A stretch of DNA of 64,000 nt from Porphyromonas sp. COT-239 OH1446. Its GTDB lineage: Bacteria > Bacteroidota > Bacteroidia > Bacteroidales > Porphyromonadaceae. Below the pieces are notes generated by a model. It worked only from the letters and a program-made list of their open reading frames with translations. It had not been told where the DNA came from and made no database searches. Where the stretch lies: NCBI RefSeq assembly GCF_000768875.1, contig NZ_JRAO01000009.1:1-64000 (forward strand). Direction: 5' to 3'. Both the position numbers and the translations under genes were made by a program. Shown piece by piece: positions 59,295 to 64,000 of the stretch. How positions within the stretch are numbered: position 1 is the first letter of the stretch; each line of letters starts with the position of its first letter.

Positions 59295-61880
59295 CTATCG
59301 GCCTGCGATAGCGATCCAGCGAACGTAGGCGAAGTCCATACGGTGGGGCAACTCCTCGTGCATGGGCACGATGCGGATGCCGACCTTAAACTGTCCAGGG
59401 ATGCTATTCAGATGATCGATAGCGTAGGTCTCACGAGAACCCTCCTGCTTGATTAGGGAGAGAGGGCAGACCTCTACGAGGCGCAGAGCTCCAGCCTCGT
59501 CGCTCTGCTGAGCATAGACGAGTTCGACCTCGAGCTTGCAATTAAGTGTACCTCGATCGAGCACCAGTTCCACTCGGTTCGTTGTCCCGATTTCACGGCG
59601 GTTGAGCTGGGCCGCAGGTTCGCTGTCATGCTCTACTGAGAGCACCTGTAGGCTGTCCCAGTGCTCGGCCACGGACTGCTTCCACTCGACCAGCTCCTTG
59701 GCAATGCGATTGCCCTCTGCATGCAGGTGAGCCGAACGCTTAGCCAGCTTGCAGTAGAAACGCTCGAAGTAGTCGTCCATCATACGACGCATCGTGTAGT
59801 GAGGGGCGATGAAGTTGAGCGAGTTCTTGATCACCTGTATCCAGGCATCAGAGAAGGGCTTGCCGTCTCTAGCATCGAAGTAGAGAGGGATGATCTCTCG
59901 CTCGAGCATATCGTAGATCGTCGAGGCATCGAGCTTGTCCTGTAGGCTTTGGTCAGAGAAGGTGCGCTTATCTGTCAAGGCCCATCCAGCTCCAGCCCTA
60001 TAGCCCTCATACCACCAGCCGTCGAGGACTGAGAGGTTGAGTACACCATTCATCTCGGCCTTCTCGCCAGAGGTACCGGAGGCCTCTAGAGGTCGAGTAG
60101 GCGTGTTCATCCAAATATCTACGCCAGCGATGAGCTTCGAGGCTAGACGCATATCGTAGTTCTCGAGGAAGATGATCTTGCCGAGGAACTCTGGACGACG
60201 ACTGATCTCCAGGATATGCTTGATGAGCCCTTGGCCGCCACCATCTGCTGGGTGAGCCTTACCCGTGAAGATAAACTGCACTGGGTACTTAGGGTTATTG
60301 ACAATGCGGGAGAGACGCTCCAGGTCGGTGAAGAGCAGATGAGCACGCTTGTAGGTGGCGAAGCGACGACCGAAGCCGATCAAGAGGGCATTGGGGTTGA
60401 TGCTATTGAGCAGTGCCATTGTAGCCTCGGGGCTGCCACTATTGCGGATCCAGCGGTCTGCGTACTGCGAGCGAATATGGTCTATCAGACGCTGCTTCAT
60501 CTGCTGACGGATCTCGTAGATCTCGCCATTGGGTACTTGCTGTAGCTTACCCCATAGCTCCTCGCTGCTCTGGTGCTTGACGAAGTCTGCTCCGAGGTAT
60601 TTGCGGTAGAACTCCTGCCACTCAGGAGAAGCCCAGGTAGGTAGGTGTACGCCGTTGGTTACATAACCTACGTGGAGCTCTTCGGGGAGGAAGCCTTTCC
60701 ACACAGAGGCGAACATCTCCTGCGAGACACGACCGTGGAGCTTACTTACCCCATTGGCCTCCTGACAGGTGTTCAGAGCGAAGGTGCTCATGGAGAACTT
60801 CTCTCCGTTGCCAGGCGTCTCACGCCCCATATCGATGAACTCCTGCCAAGAGATGCCTAGGCGCTGAGGGATGTGTCCGAGGTACTTGCCTAGAAGCCCT
60901 TCGTCGAAGTAGTCATGCCCAGCAGGCACGGGTGTGTGTACGGTGTAGAGCGAAGAGGCTCGTACCAGCTCGAGAGCTTCGTCGAAGCCAAGGCCCTGTC
61001 CCTCTACATAGTCCAGGAGACGCTGTACACTCATGAAGGCAGCATGGCCTTCGTTCATGTGATAGACATCCTTCTTAATACCCAGCTTGTTGAGCAGCAG
61101 CACACCTCCGATACCGAGTAGATACTCCTGCTTCATACGATTCTCCCAGTCCCCACCGTAGAGCTGGTGGGTGATGGTCCGATCCCATTCGCTATTCTGA
61201 GCGATGTCGGTATCGAGTAGGTAGAGGTTGATGCGCCCTACAGCCACTCGCCATACATGGCAGTAGACGGTGTGGCTGGCATAGGGGACTTCGAGCACGA
61301 GGGGAGATCCATCGGCATTGAGTTCCTGAGTCAGGGGGAGCTGGGTAAAGTCTTGAGCCTCGTAGTGAGCGATTTGTTCGCCTGCGGGGCTTAGCTTTTG
61401 GGTGAAGTAACCATATCTGTAGAGGAAGCCCACGGCACTAAGGCGGACATTGCTGTCGCTAGCCTCCTTGAGGTAGTCCCCAGCCAGTACGCCAAGGCCT
61501 CCGGAATAAATCTTCAGTACGTTGGTCAGACCGTACTCCATGCTCAGGTAGGCCACCGAGGGACGTTGCTCATCGGCGGGCTCGTCCATATAGCGGCGGA
61601 AGTCGGCATACACTCTGTCGAGTTCTGAGAGCAGGCTGCTGTCTTGGGCGATGGTGTCGATTTGCTTGGTCGATAGCTGACGAGTCATCAGTACGGGGTT
61701 GCCCTCGGTCCTCTCCCAAAGCTCGGGGGAGAGACGCTTGAATAGGGCCTGTGCCTCGGGGGACCATACCCACCAGAGGTTGTGAGTCAGCTCATCCAGC
61801 TTGGCCAGCGACTGGGGGAGCTTGGCATAGGTATAGACATCAGTCCATACGGCCTGGTTAGAATGCTTATGTACGATCAT
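59295..61880 (-). CDS. glgP: Alpha-glucan (glycogen) phosphorylase, GT35, DUF3417 type
   Basis: About 861 aa from the ATG at 61880 (MIVHKHSNQAVWTDVYTY); the longer frame would start with TTG. It begins with a DUF3417-type domain (LDELTHNLWWVWSPEAQALF), typical of the bacterial short-form glycogen phosphorylases, then GYFTQKLSPAGEQIAHYEA, LNEGHAAFM-like HMNEGHAAFM and VTNGVHLPTW. The PLP region is EASGTSGEKAEMNGVLNLS, with the Lys in SGEKAEMNG. It releases glucose-1-phosphate from glycogen. No glycogen synthase is near. A -7 box at 61918 probably drives it, and a cobalamin riboswitch lies further upstream. Confidence 0.93.
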   Translation of the reverse strand: MIVHKHSNQAVWTDVYTYAKLPQSLAKLDELTHNLWWVWSPEAQALFKRLSPELWERTEGNPVLMTRQLSTKQIDTIAQDSSLLSELDRVYADFRRYMDEPADEQRPSVAYLSMEYGLTNVLKIYSGGLGVLAGDYLKEASDSNVRLSAVGFLYRYGYFTQKLSPAGEQIAHYEAQDFTQLPLTQELNADGSPLVLEVPYASHTVYCHVWRVAVGRINLYLLDTDIAQNSEWDRTITHQLYGGDWENRMKQEYLLGIGGVLLLNKLGIKKDVYHMNEGHAAFMSVQRLLDYVEGQGLGFDEALELVRASSLYTVHTPVPAGHDYFDEGLLGKYLGHIPQRLGISWQEFIDMGRETPGNGEKFSMSTFALNTCQEANGVSKLHGRVSQEMFASVWKGFLPEELHVGYVTNGVHLPTWASPEWQEFYRKYLGADFVKHQSSEELWGKLQQVPNGEIYEIRQQMKQRLIDHIRSQYADRWIRNSGSPEATMALLNSINPNALLIGFGRRFATYKRAHLLFTDLERLSRIVNNPKYPVQFIFTGKAHPADGGGQGLIKHILEISRRPEFLGKIIFLENYDMRLASKLIAGVDIWMNTPTRPLEASGTSGEKAEMNGVLNLSVLDGWWYEGYRAGAGWALTDKRTFSDQSLQDKLDASTIYDMLEREIIPLYFDARDGKPFSDAWIQVIKNSLNFIAPHYTMRRMMDDYFERFYCKLAKRSAHLHAEGNRIAKELVEWKQSVAEHWDSLQVLSVEHDSEPAAQLNRREIGTTNRVELVLDRGTLNCKLEVELVYAQQSDEAGALRLVEVCPLSLIKQEGSRETYAIDHLNSIPGQFKVGIRIVPMHEELPHRMDFAYVRWIAIAGR

Positions 61881-61917
61881 AAGTTTGGAATATGTGAGAG
61901 TAATTAGCAATGAGCTG

Positions 61918-61925
61918 CAAAGATA
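61918..61925 (-). promoter_or_regulatory. -7 box (TATCTTTG) between riboswitch and glgP
   Basis: TATCTTTG on the minus strand is 38 bp before the ATG at 61880, suggesting that glgP starts its own transcript downstream of the riboswitch. The -33 side is AT-rich without a clear TTTG. Confidence 0.5.
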
Positions 61926-62189
61926 GCCATTTTGATATAACTAAAGAATTTGTGTTATATCTATGCGCTCTATTTAGAAGTAGTTTCGTGCCCTAGGCCC
62001 TCGGGCAAGTGTCTCCAGGGAGAGAATACCCCTACAGACACTACAGATGCCAAAGAGCCTCGGCCAGTACTCGAGTGCTAACCCACGGATCAACTCTCGA
62101 GCCCTCGGCCAAGGCTCTCAGACACTAAATTACTATGGCTCGTAAACCATACCTATCCGGAGTTGATGAAGAGTGGATAGGGACTCTTC
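61926..62189. other. Region between riboswitch and glgP, no gene
   Basis: Contains several hairpins: GAAGAGT/ACTCTTC at 62168-62189 and GTGTCT/AGACAC at 62009-62041, neither followed by a clear T-run on the minus strand. No open frame longer than a few codons with a plausible start follows the riboswitch. Confidence 0.6.
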
Positions 62190-62440
62190 TCGGGATAATG
62201 CAACCCCTCGGCACTCCCTGGCGTAGGAGGGGACGGGTTGTTGCTTTCCTCGAAGCATAGAAAGGCTTTGCAGGTCTTCTGGCTTATGGCCGTCGGTGCG
62301 CTCCCTTCCCAGAGACACAGAACCTCCAGTGGCTAATTGAGCGAACCTACCTGTAGACCAAATACAGCAGCGGGACTGCTCGAGACTCTCACTCGTATTC
62401 CCTTTTAAGCCAAGGCCCTCGAGAGGCTTTAGACTCATCG
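62190..62440 (-). promoter_or_regulatory. Cobalamin (B12) riboswitch
   Basis: On the minus strand the canonical parts occur in order: TTAAAAGGGAA (62399-62410), GCAGTCCCGCTGCTGTA (62363-62379), GCCACTGG (62326-62333), GGGAAGGG (62300-62308) and the B12 box AAGCCAGAAGACCTGC (62270-62285). This matches the cobalamin aptamer core including the B12 box consensus. Exact ends are estimated. It has its own good promoter upstream. The next gene downstream is glgP, 300 bp away with its own -7 box, so its regulatory target is not evident. Confidence 0.9.
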
Positions 62441-62463
62441 AGAACTTTGGCACAAAGCCGCAG

Positions 62464-62494
62464 CAAATGTAACCATAATCTGATACATAGACAA
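62464..62494 (-). promoter_or_regulatory. Promoter of the cobalamin riboswitch transcript
   Basis: On the minus strand TTG (62492-62494) and TACATTTG (62464-62471) are spaced by 20 bp. Transcription would start near 62457, just before the aptamer. Confidence 0.72.
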
Positions 62495-62499
62495 TAGAA

Positions 62500-62543
62500 G
62501 ATCGCCCTACAGTCCCAAAATCTTTGGAGGCTGTAGGGCGATC
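62500..62543 (-). terminator. Intrinsic terminator of the GH84 gene
   Basis: GATCGCCCTACAG pairs with CTGTAGGGCGATC around an 18-base loop, 13 bp after the stop codon on the minus strand. It is followed by TTCTATTG, and insulates the riboswitch unit from the glycosidase gene. Confidence 0.82.
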
Positions 62544-62555
62544 TCTATTCGGCCT

Positions 62556-64000
62556 TTAGTGTACCAGTCGCCAAGACTTGAAGTACACCTGTAGCTCGGT
62601 GGCTGTCGTCTGTCTGAGGCGTAGGCGTGTCCAGCGGCCTGCCTTCATGGGGGCGATGTCTGCTCGAAGGAGCGTCTTGCCCGCTCTCTGCATGAGGGGG
62701 AGGGCGATCCACTGCCCGCCCTGCTCAACCTCGAGGGTGAAGGAGGGAGCAATATCCTTCGTGCCGAGGTCAAACTCTAAGCTCTTGAGCTCGAGGGGCT
62801 CGACGGCTTGTAGCTCGAGGGTAGCACCGCTGGCCCAGCGGATCACCTCGTTGGAGGGGGAGATGGTGATCTGCTTGCCTCGGGACGAGAGGGCTAGGCC
62901 CGAGAGCTGGGCTACGTCGCTCGAGAGCGAGCAGGGGAGGTAGCGTGTGGCCGAGGATAGCTGCGTGCCGTGTGCCTGATTGTAGGCCGCTACCGATCGG
63001 GCGAAGGTGGCGTCCAGGGCAGGCAAGAGGCGTAGCGTCGCCAGGCGCACCCCTGGCTGATAGGGGTTCTGGTTCTCAGAGCTATCGATCTCGTACATCT
63101 GCTCGAGCAGAGAGAGGATGTGGGCGTGGATCTCGGCAAAGGCCTTGGGCTTAGCCTCTCGGGCAGCCTCGAGGGAGATAACCTCCTGCCCGTAGCGTCC
63201 GATCAGCCTAGCCATGCGCAGCCAGGGGGCTAGCTCGGCAATGAGGGCAGGGTTGTCTCGGCTGCTCAGTAGGATGTTAGCCGACCGCTCGAGTTTGAGG
63301 CACTCATCGCCCAGGGTGCGGAGGTCGTTTAGGCTCACCTCGCTGCCCCTCTCGATGCGTCCGAGCAAGTCCTTGAGCTCGGAACTCTCCTCACGACGGA
63401 AGAGATGCCCGTTGGCTCCGAGGTCGGAGCTGTGCTCGGCCAGGCAACGCAGGGCCGAGGACTGAGCCCCTGCCAGCGAGACGATCGAACGCTCCCAGGA
63501 GCGTTGACTGTCGTAGCTCTTCATATTCCATATGTAGTCCGCAATGCTGTAGAGGGCGATCTTGGAGGCCTCGGCATGCTCCATGGGGTTGGAGAGGAAG
63601 CCTGACAGATCCTCTGCGATCTCGAGCGAATTGCCGTAGGTCGCCCCGAGGAGCATATGGTTGCGTACGAAGTCAGAGACGGGGAAGTTGAACCAAATAT
63701 AGGCCCGACGCTTGATGTGGCCATTGATCCACTGCATATCGGGCTTGTCGATGCAGGCCACAACACGATTACCCGTCCACATGATCTCGATGTCGGGGTC
63801 AAGCTCCCGACCTAGGGTGGGGAGGTAGCCCTTCTCGATGCGAGACCAACTCTTGTTGTACTCGGTGGGGCACATGACTAGAGGGGCTACGTCGCCCTTG
63901 CGGTGCACGAACTCTCGGTTGATGTAGTTGAGCAGCTCGGCCTGCTTGTCGGCTTTCGTCCCCTCGCCCGAGATATCGTCGAAGAAGACGGCGAAGCCTC
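62556..64000 (-). CDS. GH84 family glycoside hydrolase (O-GlcNAcase/hyaluronidase type), 5' part outside
   Basis: The visible 481 codons are the C-terminal part; the N-terminus lies beyond the window. The catalytic pair is in VFFDDISGEGTKADKQAELL (Asp-Asp), followed by LVMCPTEYNKSW, IEIMWTGNRVVACI and AYIWFNFPVSDFVRNHMLL, all close to the Bacteroides GH84 enzyme. A helical stretch and a beta-rich C-terminal domain (~330-450) complete it. It removes terminal beta-N-acetylglucosamine from glycans, likely in the periplasm or at the surface. The family is firm; the signal sequence is not visible. Confidence 0.88.
   Translation of the reverse strand, partial: GFAVFFDDISGEGTKADKQAELLNYINREFVHRKGDVAPLVMCPTEYNKSWSRIEKGYLPTLGRELDPDIEIMWTGNRVVACIDKPDMQWINGHIKRRAYIWFNFPVSDFVRNHMLLGATYGNSLEIAEDLSGFLSNPMEHAEASKIALYSIADYIWNMKSYDSQRSWERSIVSLAGAQSSALRCLAEHSSDLGANGHLFRREESSELKDLLGRIERGSEVSLNDLRTLGDECLKLERSANILLSSRDNPALIAELAPWLRMARLIGRYGQEVISLEAAREAKPKAFAEIHAHILSLLEQMYEIDSSENQNPYQPGVRLATLRLLPALDATFARSVAAYNQAHGTQLSSATRYLPCSLSSDVAQLSGLALSSRGKQITISPSNEVIRWASGATLELQAVEPLELKSLEFDLGTKDIAPSFTLEVEQGGQWIALPLMQRAGKTLLRADIAPMKAGRWTRLRLRQTTATELQVYFKSWRLVH

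Noticed and set aside
62133-62453. 106-aa minus-strand open frame upstream of glgP
   Set aside because: It coincides with the cobalamin riboswitch; its sequence is explained by the RNA.

Overview
The window looks like a chromosomal segment of a Bacteroidales bacterium close to Porphyromonas; this is inferred from gene content, as no database search was possible. Support: TAnnTTTG-type -7 promoter boxes with few Shine-Dalgarno sequences, a SusC/SusD pair, a long M49 dipeptidyl peptidase III, an aminolipid acyltransferase pair, and an amino-acid-fermenting set (glutamate dehydrogenase, 2-oxoacid:ferredoxin oxidoreductase). Base composition is moderately GC-rich, apart from one clearly AT-richer gene at 26.5-28.8 kb.

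Layout. 1-0.9 kb: a decayed IS3-family element running off the left edge. 0.9-10 kb (minus strand): DPP III, a thioredoxin-fold protein without CXXC, an M16 peptidase, a membrane protein with a degenerate Nudix-like half, and a YceI lipoprotein. 10.4-19.3 kb (plus): a DUF4198-like protein, trigger factor, two multi-domain cobalamin enzymes (CbiG-CbiF and CbiJ-CbiD-CbiL) and TypA/BipA. 19.4-26.4 kb: a 22-bp repeat array, then a minus-strand heavy-metal RND efflux operon. 26.5-28.8 kb: an unrecognised AT-rich 777-aa membrane protein. 29.5-33.5 kb: a cobalt module (CbiK, CbiM-CbiN, CbiQ-CbiO-SirC). 33.6-39.7 kb: RuvB, a flippase, RbfA, a LolC/E-like permease and GdhA. 40.1-45.4 kb: SusC/SusD. 46-51.5 kb: GlsA/GlsB-like acyltransferases, YraN and the Kor/Vor operon. 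51.6-58.9 kb: HydF, two acyl/aminoacyl-transferase-like proteins, two PH-domain membrane proteins, a SerB-like phosphatase and a MarR regulator. 59 kb: tRNA-Arg(ACG). 59.3-64 kb: glycogen phosphorylase, a cobalamin riboswitch and the 3' part of a GH84 glycosidase.

How parts work together. CbiMN plus CbiQO should import cobalt. The SirC domain should oxidise precorrin-2 to sirohydrochlorin, and CbiK should insert cobalt. The CbiL, CbiF, CbiG, CbiD and CbiJ activities of the 13-17 kb operon act on the following cobalt-precorrins. GdhA and Kor/Vor connect amino acids to 2-oxoacids and reduced ferredoxin, and HydF implies an [FeFe] hydrogenase elsewhere that could release those electrons as H2.

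Most unusual signals. (1) Five intergenic arrays of degenerate 23-bp units built from two dyad elements. (2) One 22-bp array. (3) A cobalamin riboswitch with its own promoter but no evident B12 gene behind it. (4) A CbiQ-CbiO-SirC fusion. (5) The AT-rich orphan membrane protein with homopolymer tracts.
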